A stretch of DNA of 64,000 nucleotides from Craterostigma plantagineum (taxonomy: Eukaryota > Streptophyta > Magnoliopsida > Lamiales > Linderniaceae): the NCBI GenBank assembly GCA_027422505.1, contig JAPQWV010000479.1, positions 135,001-199,000 of the forward strand. Direction: 5' to 3'. The translations under genes and the position numbers were made by a program. Positions 20,242 through 32,030 of the stretch are shown here, piece after piece. The notes under the pieces were generated by a model, which saw nothing but the letters and a program-made list of their open reading frames with translations, did not search any database and was not told where the DNA came from. Positions within the stretch are counted from its first letter, which is position 1; each line of letters opens with the position of its first letter.

Positions 20242-22404
20242 TTAAGTAAGAGGGTGCTTTTGTCTGGATGATCTTCTGATTTGTTGATGCTCCTCGATTG
20301 GACCTGTATCTTCTGAAGTGTTAGTATCAAGATGATCTGTAGGCAAGTTTTCAATGGGATGATTAGTCCCTGAAGATTTTGCCTGGTCCAGAATTTGATC
20401 TTCCTGATGATCTGTAGCTGGTGTGGTACAGCCTTGTGTCCCTGTTATTTCCTGGTTTATACACTCATTAACAACTTTTGGTAGAACAAAATCAGGAAAA
20501 ACATCATCAGTTTGGTTTTTAAACCTGTCAACATAGGGAAAAACATGCTCACAGAACTTCACATCTCTGGTTACAAATAGTTCTTGAGTATCTAAATCTA
20601 GAACTTTGTATCCTTTCATTCCGTTAGGATATCCTACAAAGGCACAAGCTCTAGCTCTTGGATCAAATTTAGTTCTGTTAGCAGCTAAAGTAGAAGCATA
20701 ACATAAGCATCCAAATGATCTCAACGAGGAATAGCCTACTGCCTTATGGTACATGAGCTCATAAGGTGATCTATACTTCAAAATTCTAGAAGGCACTCGG
20801 TTAATAAGGAACGCAGCTGTAAGTACACATTCATTCCAGAAGGTTAAAGGTAATTTAGACTGAAAATAAAGAGCTCTAGCCACATTGAGCAAATGTCTGT
20901 GTTTTCGTTCAACAATAGAATTTTGCTGAGGCGTTTGAACACAAGAAAACTGATGTAGTGTGCCTCTTTCTTTCAAGAATTCTCTAAAAAGAAGTTCTTT
21001 CGCATTGTCTGACCTAAAGACCTTTATCTTTGCCTTAAAAAGATTTTCAACCATATTAAAAAAGAATGGAATTACACTAGAAGCATCAGACTTATATCTC
21101 AACATGAAAATCCAAGTATATCTCGTGTGATCATCTACTAGTGTCAAGAAAAATCTATGTGAAGTATGTGATGCAACATGAAAAGGCCCCCATATGTCAC
21201 AATGAATCAGATCAAATGGGGAACATGCCATATTATTGTCAGAAATAAAAGGTAATCTCGCTTGTTTGGCCAAAGGACAAATCTTACAATCTTCATGTGG
21301 AACAGAAACATCTCTAAACCTTAATCTTTGTCTAAGTATATCTATGACATTGTAAGACGGATGTCCCAGCCTCTTATGCCACATATCTATTGAAACCGTA
21401 GAAGAAACTGAATTAGACAAGAATTTCCTATCAGACCTAACATCATCAACATGTACTAAATCAGGAACAGTGAGAGCATAAAGTCCATCTCTTTTATCAC
21501 CCCTGCCAATCATCAATCTCCGGGTTGAATCCTGAATGACAAAGTGATCACTAAAAAATGTAAATACAACATTATTAGATGCAGTTAAAGCACTTATTGA
21601 CAGTAAGTTGAATCTAAACTGAGGAATATATAGTACTTCAGTTAGGATCAGATCATGAGAGATCTTAATTGTTCCTGCAAGATTCACCCTCACAGAATGG
21701 TCATTAGGTAGCATAACACACAATGTATCTATGGGTAATAGGGATTGAAACATTTCAAAGCAACAACTTATGTGTCTTGAGGCACCAGAGTCTACAAACC
21801 AAACTTCTTGGTTACTTAGAACTGGTACATTGAAAGACAAGCACAAACCTTTCTTACTACCTAGAGGTTGGTTTGACTGAGTTGCTTGTTGGACGTCTGA
21901 TTTGTTGAACAGCAGCCTAAACTGTTGAAGCTGCTGAGGGGTTAAGTTTTGAACAATGTTCCCAGCCACCATATTGAATTTCTCAGTGTCCTCACAGCTG
22001 TCTGCCCCATGTTGTTCTGCAGAAACCTGGTTAATTCTTGGATTCCTCGGCTTGAAACTCTGCTTAAAACCTGGGGGAAATCCGTGCAGCTTGTAACATG
22101 TTTCAATTGTATGTCCAGATCGGTTGCAGTGACTGCAAAAGGCCTTTCCTCTATCCCTTTTGGTGTTGAAAATAGGTTTTCTGTTATTCTGATAACCATT
22201 CGTGACAGTTGAAGCTGCTTGATTCTTGGCTAGCAGAGTCATGCTCTGTCCAAAGGCTTCTTGGCTGCTGACAAGAGCAGTAGATGTGATAGTCCTTTGT
22301 CTCTCCTCTTGTGAGACTAATGAGTAAACGTTATTGATTGGCGGCAGGGGTTCCATCAACAAGATTTGCCCTCTGATATGAGCATATGACTCATTCAGTC
22401 CCAT
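20242..22404 (-). pseudogene. copia B gag C-terminus, protease and integrase
   Basis: A 720-codon open frame. It has a CCHC zinc knuckle (CSHCNRSGHTIETC), protease VWFVDSGASRHIS, pre-integrase MWHKRLGHPSYN, then integrase LIHCDIWGPFH, FLTLVDDHTRYTWIFM and VFRSDNAKELLF, QTPQQNSIVERKHRH and the C-terminal LRSFGCLCYASTL and LFVTRDVKFCEH. The largest intact coding block of this element. It stops at 20242, where a frame change separates it from RT. Confidence 0.9.
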
Positions 22405-23001
22405 GAGGATGTAATAACATGATCCTTCTCAAAGTAGGAGTTTACGTCTTGAACTCCACCGCATGTGCAACCTCCACACGTACAAGATGGTCTGAAGTTT
22501 GACAACTCATCCCATAGGCTTTTCAACTTCGTGTAATACAATCTTGTGGTTGATTGAAGCTGAGAGAGTCCCAGCAATTCTTTCCTCGATAAAACCTCGG
22601 GCCATTACTCTCTTGGAATCTCTCCTGAAGATCAATCCAAATTGCCTTAGCTGATTCCGAGTACAAAATGCTTGTCGAGATTTCCTTCGACACGGAGTTG
22701 AGGATCCATGAAATTACCATGTCATTGTTTCGTTTCCAGGCATGAATCATCTTTTGATCAGCAGCTGGTTTCTTGATCATGCCATCAATGAAACCCTTCT
22801 TGTTCTTGACTGACAGCGCAATACTCATCGCTCTGCTCCACGAGGCATAATTGTCTCCCACGAGTGGCTGATGAACAAGAACCAATCCAGGATTGTCTGA
22901 GTGATGAAGATAGAATGGATGAAGTTATCATCCAATGGTGAAACCGTAGGTGCCAGGATGGGTGGCGTCACAGATTCTGTTTCTTCATTGGGCTCTCCCA
23001 T
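22405..23001 (-). pseudogene. copia B gag N-terminus
   Basis: Probable start ATG 23001 (MGEPNEETESV). A frame change near 22915 leads into LVHQPLVGDNYASWSRAMSI, SVKNKKGFIDG and WKRNNDMVISWILNSVSKEI, the copia gag fold. A further shift near 22570 gives LGLSQLQSTTRLYYTKLKSL and CTCGGCTCGG, and another lies near 22400. Non-functional. Confidence 0.8.
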
Positions 23002-23082
23002 TTCTTGAATCGATTAGATGAATTCTGTAGTGTTAATTTGTCGAAGCGCAAGTGACGAATCAAAAGTTCTCTGATACCATAT

Positions 23083-23373
23083 TGCAGATTTGTGCTCGAT
23101 GATGAACTCGGTGAACGATCGCAAGATGATTGTGAAAAGTTCTAACGAAAGAAACAATAACCGAGCTAAATAAAATTCCTTTATTATATGAAAAGTAAAA
23201 ACAGATACAAACTGATTGGTTTATCTCGCCATTTTATACAAAGTAGAACAAGTACTAAGACTAAAATGACCCTCAAATAATTACTATTGACTAAAACACC
23301 CTTAACTACGAAGCAGCCTCTGTTGGTGCTCTATTTCTCTGATCAAGCTGCAACCTCTTATCAGATAACTCCA
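23083..23373 (-). repeat. copia B 5' LTR
   Basis: Matches 17982-18273 with about five differences, one of them an indel. Directly followed on the minus strand by a tRNA-Met-type primer site. Confidence 0.9.
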
Positions 23374-23428
23374 ATAAGGAAAGGTCAAGTAAGACAAATA
23401 TAATGAAGAGAAGAATAACTACATGAAA

Positions 23429-23650
23429 TTAAAAATCGATTATAGTGTGCTGGTGCGTTGAACATATGCTTCGAGCACTTTCACTAAGTCTTTCAACAAA
23501 TTTCTCAGTCCTGTAGCGAGATGGGTAGAGCCAAAAGTCAGACATCCCGTGTGTGAATTCACAGCTGTCTCCTTTCAGGCAATGCCCTTTTCTGAACTCA
23601 GAACACATTCTTTCCCGTGTAGACAAACATGTTGGAGAATTTCTAAACTT
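23429..23650 (-). pseudogene. fragment of a plant RR-TZF (tandem CCCH zinc finger) gene
   Basis: Open frame with one CCCH finger (C-x7-C-x5-C-x3-[20 protein letters not shown]) directly followed by [10 protein letters not shown], the linker typical of plant arginine-rich tandem CCCH proteins, which bind RNA or DNA. The second finger is missing; after [10 protein letters not shown] the frame runs to a stop. Only a partial exon is present, so it is read as a captured or relic fragment. The finger itself is clear; the family assignment rests on the WL-PSRYRT linker. Confidence 0.6.
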
Positions 23651-23912
23651 GAACGAAACTAATGTCGGTAATAAACTACTCGCATCAATAGAACATAATA
23701 CCTTATTGGGTCTCTTCTATGGGCTTTTTTTGTCTATGAGCGAGAGGACATTCCGTCCAATCATGGATATGGCTGCAATTACATTTCCTGACCTTTAAAC
23801 TCGTAGGTTCTCAAGTAGTCAGAAGAGTAAAGGTCGTAGATCAATAGGAAATCATCCGATCAATATTTTATGATGTTATTGATCAAGATATGATTTGACG
23901 AAAGACTCATAT

Positions 23913-24696
23913 TTAGATTGGAGGCATCATATAAGAAACTATCTTCGAGGTTAATATCTTTGCAGGGATAAAACCTTCGGTAGAAAGAGAGTTGTGTTTC
24001 ACTTCAGTCATTGTGGGAAGCTGCAGCAGACCAAATCCCATACCCAACTTGCCAATTTCTAGTTCTTTCCATCTGGATTTAATGTAATTGCAAAAGAATG
24101 ATGGATTTCTGCTTTCTTATTGGCCTCGTCACTCTATCTTGGCTAGGTTATCCTTCGTGACGCCGAGCTATGTGATTCGAACCAATGGCCATCTTTCTTT
24201 GACTTGCTCATAATGTGGCCAATCTTCCCAGACATAACTGGCTTAGAGAGCGCGAAACTCGTCACTATCGTAAGGGCGTTGAGAACATAGCATGTTACAC
24301 GAAAGCGCCGCCGCTTTCTCTGTAGTCTTGTCACACATCAGCCAATCCTTGTTTCTCTAAACCCATAAAAAAGACTTCTATAAGGTATGGAACTTACAAT
24401 ATTCTATTCCATTAGACGGGGAAATTTTAATACCTGAAGATGTAAGGATAGTGATGTTCCTTATAAGCACGGATGTAAGAAACGAAACCTTTGATCCATC
24501 ACATTGCGATCTTATGTGGAAAAAACAGTAGTTCGCCCGCAAATGCAAGAAAAACATAGGATCAATAGTATCCTACGAAGAAAAACTAAGTAACTTTTTT
24601 TACCTGCAAGATGAGTTCGGAGGTCTCATTAGAGTGTGGTTGTCTCTCTTCGAGTGGAGCTATCCTATTTTGAAGGAACTCAATATACGCTTTATC
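23913..24696 (-). pseudogene. fragment of a DEAD-box RNA helicase 18-like (SPB4/DDX55 type) gene
   Basis: Three exon pieces in the correct minus-strand order. 24604-24696 (31 codons between AG and GT): DKAYIEFLQNRIAPLEERQ. 24434-24510: FVSYIRAYKEHHYPYIFR, in a frame shifted from its start. 23913-24080: [20 protein letters not shown] then [14 protein letters not shown], ending at a stop. This is the segment after helicase motif VI of the SPB4/DDX55 family, which works in 60S ribosome assembly. The helicase core with the DEAD motif is absent from the window. Truncation plus the frameshift mark a relic, not a working gene. Confidence 0.65.
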
Positions 24697-24699
24697 CTA

Positions 24700-25564
24700 A
24701 ATATTACGATGAAAATACGAATTAAGCAACATACATACTATTAGAATTATATACCATACATTAAGAAAAAAATAAAACCTTTGGTAGCAGAAAGACAATT
24801 GCATCTAAAATAGGATGCCTTTTGTGAAAAATTTTAATTCTTCGGGGATTTCATGAGGGCAATTAAAAACAGAAGGAAAAGAACCGAAGCTGTGAGTCGA
24901 GATTGATCTGTTGAAGCTTATGAATTTTACAGGTTTGATCGGCGAGAGATTATGGAATAACAAAAACCGGCGATCTCGGACATGTAAAATTAAAAACATT
25001 GAAACCAAAGAAAATCAAACTTTTCAAGAAAGAAGATAATAATATATCACAACCCATCCACCAAGGATATTACGAAGAACAGTTAAATTGATTAATCGAA
25101 CAAAGGTGAAAAATGTAGGCAACCACTTGAATAAAATCTCAAAAGAAAGAAGAAAACCCGTTAATTTTGCCTAAATTGAAATAAACAAAATAGTAACTAT
25201 ACCTTTTCAAGAGATTGGACGCAAATGGACTTCTTTCTTCTATGGTGTTTTCATAAGAACAGACGCGCGCAAAACAGTTCTACCAAATACACTTGAAATG
25301 TTAAGAAAATTACGACTCTACAACCAAGACGGAGCTTGAAGAGGAAGTATCGCACAAAAGTAAAAGCAAAAGAAATAAAGAAGCGGCAAGACAACACAAA
25401 AAGGACGCATAAAACATTAAACAGATTTCTATGTCTTAATATTATTTGCTGCCAAAGTCATATATAATACATGTGCAAGTAAAAGCGAAAGAATCAGACG
25501 TAATTTACCTCACAAAGACGCTCATCACCGAAAGATTAACCGATCTAATTATATTAATACTTGG
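24700..25564. other. unassigned sequence with a possible N-terminal exon
   Basis: On the minus strand a frame from ATG 25008 to 24805 is rich in S, F, R and K and could be an organelle-targeting exon (KPVKFISFNRSISTHSFG), but nothing proves it. 25009-25564 is AT-rich and shows no gene. Confidence 0.25.
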
Positions 25565-26869
25565 AGCGATGTAACGCCCCGTTTTCTATTACATTTTTAA
25601 TGGAATTATTAAAATATTCATATAAAATTTTTTCGCGCTTTCCATAACTATTTCCTTTAACACAACGGGTGCGTACATCTGGTCTGGTTCCTTTCACAAT
25701 AATTTACCTATCGTATGAGTCACAAAATATGACAGTCTAGATCATTTCTATTCTATATGCTAACGATGAACCAGAGGGGAAGCAGGAGGGGAGCGTCATC
25801 GACCAACCTTGAATCCATGCTTGTATAATGATGCGTTCTACGTAGTCTGCTAATTATCTACAACAACTGTGAAGAGAACGATTCAGAGTATGATCGCAAC
25901 ATGTTAGCTAATAACAAATGACAATAAAATAAACAGTAGTCCATTCCTTCCCATCAATATCTTAATTATGCCATCATTAAATCGTCCTCGTATTACAGTC
26001 ATCCATAAGATCCGTAGATCACATGCCATTCTATCTGTCCATTTATTTTGATACTCCCGTTATAGACTAGCTAGACTGTACTGTACGCCCAGTCGGTGCC
26101 CATGCATGGGACTCTGTAACCATGTCGTAATCCCCCTATTTGTAGGGATACGTGTTGCCTGTACAGGACTCTGTAAAATCCCCCGATTTGTAGGGATATA
26201 TGCCGTAGCATCCGTATCATACCACCTGTAGTCGTAGCAGTCATAACGGGTTCTCCCTTCATTTTATATGTATGCAATGCTATATAAAATATCTTATATA
26301 ACACACAAATCATATATGAGCGTGTTCTGATCACATAGTTCACGTCGATTCATAAATAGCATATAAAGCACATATTAGCCAATTAATCCATATAAAGCAT
26401 GTAAGCACATAAGGCACATAAGGTACATGTTGCAAATCATACTCACAAGTTTCGCCTATTTTCTTCGTTCACTTAATCGGTTTTGCCCTTGCCCTTATCA
26501 GACTCCTGAAATATACAATTATTTAATCCGTAAATATGAAATTCCTATAATGACATACGTGCGTGATATGCATGTGTTATTATGCAGGATCGTTCCTATC
26601 TGTAGCCTTTACCAGAAACCCTAACTTATATTATATCAAAACCCTAAATATCGAACACTTTATGTAATATTAAATTTCTTATATCTGTATCGCAATTCTC
26701 TTTATTTCGAAACTTTATTAAGTTTGGTATTCTTATTATTATAAAATTCCCGTATATCTCGAAAGTCTAGCTAATAACATTATTTAGTTTCGAAATCATA
26801 GTAATTGAATTTCTAAATCTCGAAACCATAGCTCGAAATCTTCCAAATTTATTTCAAGTTGTATATCGA

Positions 26870-27377
26870 AGTCTTCTTAGTTTATCTTTGAAATTGTATG
26901 TCGAAGTCTTTCGAATCTATCTCGAGATTACATCTTGAGATTTATCTAACTCGATATTACATCTCGAGATTTGTTTAATTCATTCGAGATTACCTCTCGA
27001 GATTTATTTAGTTCATTCGAGATTATATCTCGAAATCTATACTTATCGAAATCTTAGTAGTATATGCCGAGAACTTTAAAGTGCAATATAAAGGATTTCG
27101 AAATGTGCCATAGAAAATTTCGAAACACATCTCGACATCTTCTTAATCGTTTTCTAGATCTCGACATCATAACATAACTCGACACTCTATCTAAATGAAT
27201 TTCTAGATCTCGACATCATAACATAAGTCAGACATTATAACTCGAAGTCTTTTTAATATATCTCGAGATTTATCTAATTGGATTTCAAAATCTCGACATC
27301 ATACTCGAAATCATAACTCGACACTCTATCTAAGTGAATTGCTAAATCTCGACATCATACTCGAAATCATAACTCGA
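26870..27377. repeat. irregular CTCGAGAT-type repeats within the solo LTR
   Basis: Variants of ATCTCGAGATTTAT and ATCTCGACATCATA recur every 20-50 bp, and again at 29630-29775 as ATTTCGAGGTC-like units on the far side of the nested LTR. TCGA-centred palindromes dominate. Confidence 0.6.
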
Positions 27378-27552
27378 CATTCTGATAAACGCATCAATGC
27401 GTTTATCGTAATATTTATTCAGGGTATAATAGAGCTACGCATTTATTCGATATATTTACACTTGTTTGATTGTTGAAGGAGCTTAGGACGAGTTTCGGGC
27501 GAAAACGAGCGAAAACGAGGCAAAACGGAGCGAAATGGGCAACACTGCCCTC

Positions 27553-27801
27553 GGTCACGGCCAGACGCAATACGCGTCACGGCCGTGACGAGGGACAGTA
27601 TGCGATAGAGAGGGACGCTGATGATGGTCACGGCCGTGACGCTTAACGCGTCTGGCCGTGACGCGAGGCAGAGAGGTGCGCTGATCATGGTCACGGCCGT
27701 GACCGTCAATGCACTTGGCCGTGACCTGGGGCAGAAAGTGACGAGACGCGGACGATGATGGTCACGGCCGTGACGGCCCATGTCCCAGGCCGTGACCGAC
27801 G
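27553..27801 (+). repeat. hairpin array in solo Athila LTR (four units)
   Basis: Four units with GTCACGGCCGTGAC and GGCCGTGAC arms. The unit near 27626 also has inner complementarity (GTGACGC...GCGTC). Confidence 0.75.
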
Positions 27802-28227
27802 CGGAAATTCGTATAAAAAGCCCAATTTCGACTCAGAAAAAGGGGATTCTCTCCAGATATCAACCCTAACTCATAAGAGACGAATTACAGACGCCAGACA
27901 CGGAGAATTTCATTGGAGAAGCGCGAGAGACGGATCAACGACGCAATCACACCAAATTAAACGCAGAACGAAGATTCATCTGTGCCACCATCCCAGATCA
28001 TCAGTATTCAAGATCATGAATTCTTCTTCTTCGTTTCTTATTTCTTTCGTTGTTTTCCCGTCAATTATGCGTAGCTAAATCCCGTTTGTGTTTGGGATTA
28101 GATGAACGCTAGGATATTTCGTAGTTAAGACGTATATCATCGTGACTTCGTGTTTTTGACTATTTATCGTTCTATGAATATGATTCGTCGCTTTAATATG
28201 TCTATGTGTTGAAGTGATCGTGTGGAT

Positions 28228-28381
28228 AAACGTTTAGGGCGACAGCTAAGAAACGTTTAGGCCGTTCATAGAAGATAGGATTCGGGTATAGGGCGAAAGC
28301 AAATACTCGATCCTCGCCTTTAGTAATTACTGAACCTTAGATTCCCGCGAGCGTTTAGGGTGACAGCAACTCGTGAGCGGG
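28228..28381 (+). other. three stem-loops in solo Athila LTR
   Basis: 28228-28258, 28283-28309 and 28344-28381, aligned one to one with 4040-4194. The loop of stem 3 reads AGGGTGACAGC here; stem 2 has a G:T pair where copy 1 has A:T. Confidence 0.65.
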
Positions 28382-30079
28382 TAGGAAATTACTGCGATCT
28401 AGTCAGAATCACGTAGGAGCGAGAATTCACTGTCTTAACCGAGAGTACGTGATTCGAATCCCGAGCACATCTCTATTATCTGAAAGTTTTCACCAATTTA
28501 GGCGTATTCTTTTAGTCTCTCGTTGATTTAGGAGTAATCTGTTAGGATAGTCCGCAACACCACCGGCATATTTTATTTAGGCTAAATATCGAGTCGATAG
28601 GTTATTACTAGTACTTGATTTATTCCTCGTGTTCGATACTCGTTTACTCGCTTTACTACACTACAAGCGATAGGTCCACTGCCTATCGCACGTCGCTGAC
28701 AGTAATTTGGTATTCGTTTTAATTATTACTTGTCGCACTTTTCATTCACACACCACGTGTCGATCACATTCCAAAATCTCTTAGCTTTGAAAGCATATCT
28801 CGAAATCTCATTCCAAAATTAATCAAAATCTGGAAAACTTGAAGACACAATTTTCTTTCGAAATTTTTCCAAAATTCGATCAAACCCTAACATTCTTAAG
28901 AATATGAAAAAATTCTTCAAAAGATTCAACTCCTTCCAACTCTAACATGTGTCCTAATATCAAAATTATCCATCTAAATAGATATGCAATCCTTTCAATA
29001 ATCTAGGAGAAACCCTAAGAACCAAAATCCCATTCTGTCGAAAGCCATACACTCATAATCATGCTAAGTATTCATACATTGAAATCATATATTTATTTAA
29101 AGATACCTAAACTGCCAAAACATTTTCTTCCAATAGCTTCGAATATCAAAAATAACCTTGGAAAGAAATCGGAAAAATTCAAGAAGTATTCATAAACCAG
29201 TTTTGAGGTATGATTTCTTACTTTGGATTTACGTTTTAATTGCGAGCTCATATTGTTGGAAGTGCTCATGAGAATGAAAAGTTGCTTAATCTATGCCTTA
29301 CATCGATTTTTGGATTTTAAGGGTTTGTTATAATTTGAAAATTTTCAACTAAGTGTATAAAGTTTTCAATCCTAAGTAGATAATTCTGTTAATTCGATAG
29401 TTCTCGGTATTGGAACATACTACTTAAATTTTAGCAAATGAATTATTAACTCCCTTCTTCCTTATAGCTTGCGTGTATTAGTAATCAAGTGACATCAACC
29501 ACTTTTTATTAATGTTTATCCTAAGTTGCTCTCATACACATTATATTATTATTATTAAGAACGTTTCCCTTACAACTAAGTTTTCGATATCTGTTCCTAA
29601 GAATTGTTTAAATTGTCACATGATATATATATCGAGAGCTCAAGGAATCTCGAATTCTTGATTGAAGAATTTCGAGGTCTTCATTGAACTAATCTCGAGA
29701 TCCTTGTTTAAAGAATTTCGAAGTCCTCATTGACCAATTTCGAGATCCATATCTAAAGAGTTTCGAAATTCTTCTTTAGCCATACTTCAATATTATTTAA
29801 TTATTTCTCCACTTTAAAGAATTTCAAGAATATCATTAAACTTCCTAATTTATTTAATTACTTTAATTGGTAAATAAAAAGTTTCTCAAAACCTGAGAAA
29901 ACCCTAGAAAATTCTAATTCCATAACATTTACTTCTTCACCACTTATCTCTTTGAGAACCTAGAACTATAATACTTTAAATACCTTATTCTATCTATACC
30001 TCTGTTTAAAAATAACTTATATGAATGCATGAAATTATGATTATGATATAATGTTTTGGTTTCGGTTCCTGACAAGCGA

Positions 30080-31500
30080 CGTGAATTACTGGACCTTGGG
30101 CGGTTGATTCTATGTCAACAATAGAAAAAGGGTCGCTCTAATCAATCAAGACCATATATTCCGCGTAGCATTTAGTCCGATCAAGGCAAACCCTGACAAA
30201 ATTCACCAAAAAACAAAAAAGAATATGTACATTACTTCTTGGCACTAATGAAGCTGAGATGGACAAATAATTGTCCCAGGAGCATTTGAAGAAAATGGCT
30301 CGAGTAGAAAATGAATAGTAGTGGTTACTTGGATCTCGGGAATAGTCTGTTCAACTCACTAAATTCATCATCAATTTCGTCACTTACATAAAATATCTTC
30401 AACATGTGTAGCAATAGCAAAACATACCCAATGACAAAAAGAGGGAAAAAAGAAACTAAATAATTAGTAAAATAGAAGCTCCAAACATTTAAGAATGGCA
30501 TAGACGATGATTGCAAGATAAAAGTACTGTCGATATCGACCTACTTTATGGCCTTCAAGAAGCTCTTGTGGTCGTTCAATCATTCTGCAAACGTTTAAAA
30601 AACAAAAACCATCATTGTCCACATAGACATAATCACAAACATGTTATGAGCAGCATGAATGTACAGTTAGGATTGTGATGCACAATTATTGAACCTTCTA
30701 TTAACAAAGACCTTAGCAATTGACGTGCAGTAAAGAAATAGTGGGTAAAATTGATTAAAAGCATGATATGAACAAAATATACATCAAAGCAAACTTTAAA
30801 ACCCAAAACCGAGTTTTAAATCAAGCATACGTGCATATAAAAGTTTGAGGGAGTGGAAAATAACCAAGATTCAAATAGAGCAAATTATACCCCCAAAAAA
30901 AAAGAAGGAAGCTGCTCACAATCAAGCATTTTTCGGTCCAAACTTCTCACATTTTCTTCCCGACAGCACTGTGAGGGATTCGCTATAAAAAATAGTGGAA
31001 AACTGAGAGATCGAGCAGCTTTCTGTCTTTCTTTTTATCGATTTCGCACGTCAAAGGTACCTCACATGGTATGTTGCAAGCGACGATACAAAGAATAACA
31101 GCTACATTGAAGTTGGTCGAACAGTTACATTGAAGTTGACATATTTGTAGGCAAAAAGACGTGATTTCCCCTTTGACATGGTACGCTCGGATAAGGGCTA
31201 GGTTTCTTCCAGCAATCAGAACGGTGAGGAAGACGGCGCGTGGCGTTTGGTACGGGGTAGGGCAGCGTAAGTGCGACTGTGGAGATCGGAGAGGAGATTT
31301 ATCGTATAATTTATTTTGCTTCACACTCCACACATATGTGTGGGTGGTAGTGAACTGAGAACAGTTACGTTGGGGTAGTTTTGCTATTATCGTAATAGTG
31401 TTTTATTTAACATTTAAATAAATTGTTTTGATTGTTGGTTGGTTTGGGCGTGAGTGAAGAAATCGTTTGTAGAAGGGTCAAGTCTTTTAAAACATCGGAC
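30080..31500. other. flank with unidentified minus-strand coding-like pieces
   Basis: A short minus-strand frame begins just after a good acceptor (TTTGCAG) at 30585 and reads MIERPQELLEGHKVGRYRQY then FYLAIIVYAILKC, partly hydrophobic, ending about 30465. A frame from 30516 to 30325 is hydrophobic, then acidic. I recognise neither. 30660-31500 holds no supported gene. Confidence 0.25.
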
Positions 31501-31547
31501 ACGTGGCAACAAGATAGCGAAACTACATTTCTATTTTAATATATATA

Positions 31548-31756
31548 CTAGTTATTTTACCCGTGCAAATGCACGGTATTAAATATATATAAGTATTATT
31601 TAATGGTAGAAATATTAAATTATATATTTAGAGTGGGTAGTTATTGTACAACATGGGATAATGGGTAGTTTTTATTGTTTATATTTTATTTATTATAATT
31701 AATTATATTTGCCACGTGTCGCAATGAGAGCACTCCTACATTTCTATTCTTATATA
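31548..31756 (-). mobile_element. short Helitron nested in a Helitron 5' end
   Basis: Minus-strand 3' end at 31548: a CCGTGC/GCACGG hairpin (31560-31575), then CTAG and T. The body runs to about 31756, where the minus strand reads TATATAAGAATAGAAATG, the usual 5' start pattern. Both its left flank and its own right end look like Helitron 5' ends cut by another Helitron's 3' end. Confidence 0.55.
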
Positions 31757-32030
31757 CTAGTTTTTTTGCCCGTGCATTAAATCCTGATTGTACTCCTATA
31801 TTTGCCACGGGTGGTTTTTTAGAAAGTGGGGTGTGAATGTGTTATATGTAAGGCGTCAATATGCCACATCATCATCCGAAATGTCGATTAATGGCACGTA
31901 GACGGTGTTATTTAAGACGATATAACCTTAAATGTCGATGTGGGATGTTGAAATGATACGAATCGGTGTCATTCCAACAGGTGCTCACATAAGGTGCTCA
32001 CATAAAGTGAGCACCATAAAATTCCTGTAT
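31757..32030 (-). mobile_element. second Helitron 3' end, degenerate
   Basis: CTAG at 31757-31760 with GCACGGGC just inside, but the partner arm of the hairpin is lost. The right boundary is unclear; 31990-32030 contains GGTGCTCACATAA repeats also seen in the NIP intron near 13355. Confidence 0.35.

Larger units (their letters stand above)
17982..23373 (-). mobile_element. decayed Ty1/copia element B
   Basis: LTRs at 17982-18273 and 23083-23373 (about 292 bp) differ at roughly five positions. Minus-strand order is LTR, primer site TGGTATCAGAGAAC (just below 23083), gag, protease, integrase, RT, RNase H. The 3' end is abnormal: RNase H stops at 18724 and a Cassandra-type fragment fills the gap up to the LTR, with no polypurine tract. 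I could not find a TSD (left aatat, right ataag), so one end was probably rearranged. Confidence 0.85.
27383..28766 (+). mobile_element. Athila-like solo LTR (1384 bp)
   Basis: TGATAAACGC to GTGTCGATCA, flanked by a perfect TSD cattc (27378-27382 and 28767-28771). Same family as the LTR at 3146-4581. It carries the terminal hairpin (27384-27407), a four-unit hairpin array (27553-27801) and the three stem-loops (28228-28381). It lies inside the larger solo LTR 25570-30074, so it is the younger insertion. Confidence 0.95.
25570..30074 (+). mobile_element. solo LTR of a Ty3/gypsy-type element, with nested Athila LTR
   Basis: Starts TGTAACGCCCCG and ends TTCCTGACA, flanked by a perfect 5-bp TSD agcga (25565-25569 and 30075-30079). 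Removing the Athila solo LTR and its duplication leaves about 3.1 kb. No gag, pol, primer site or polypurine tract is seen, which fits a solo LTR left by LTR-LTR recombination. The TGTAACGCCCC start is common in chromovirus (Tekay/Del-like) LTRs, so the lineage is a guess. It contains many TCTCGAGAT/ATCTCGAAAT repeats. Confidence 0.75.
17460..31547 (-). mobile_element. proposed gene-capturing Helitron, later invaded
   Basis: 3' end on the minus strand at 17460: a CCCGTGC/GCACGGG hairpin (17471-17487), a short spacer, then CTAG and a host T. The proposed 5' end is near 31547, where the minus strand reads TATATATTAAAATAGAAATG like the 5' ends of its neighbours; its TC tip would lie beyond a later Helitron inserted at 31548. 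Removing copia B (17982-23373) and the solo LTR (25570-30074) leaves about 4.2 kb. That interval carries exon pieces of at least two host genes, all on the minus strand. Linking the two ends is inference. Confidence 0.4.

Noticed and set aside
17982..23373. Target duplication for copia B
   Set aside because: Flanks aatat and ataag do not match under any shift I tried.
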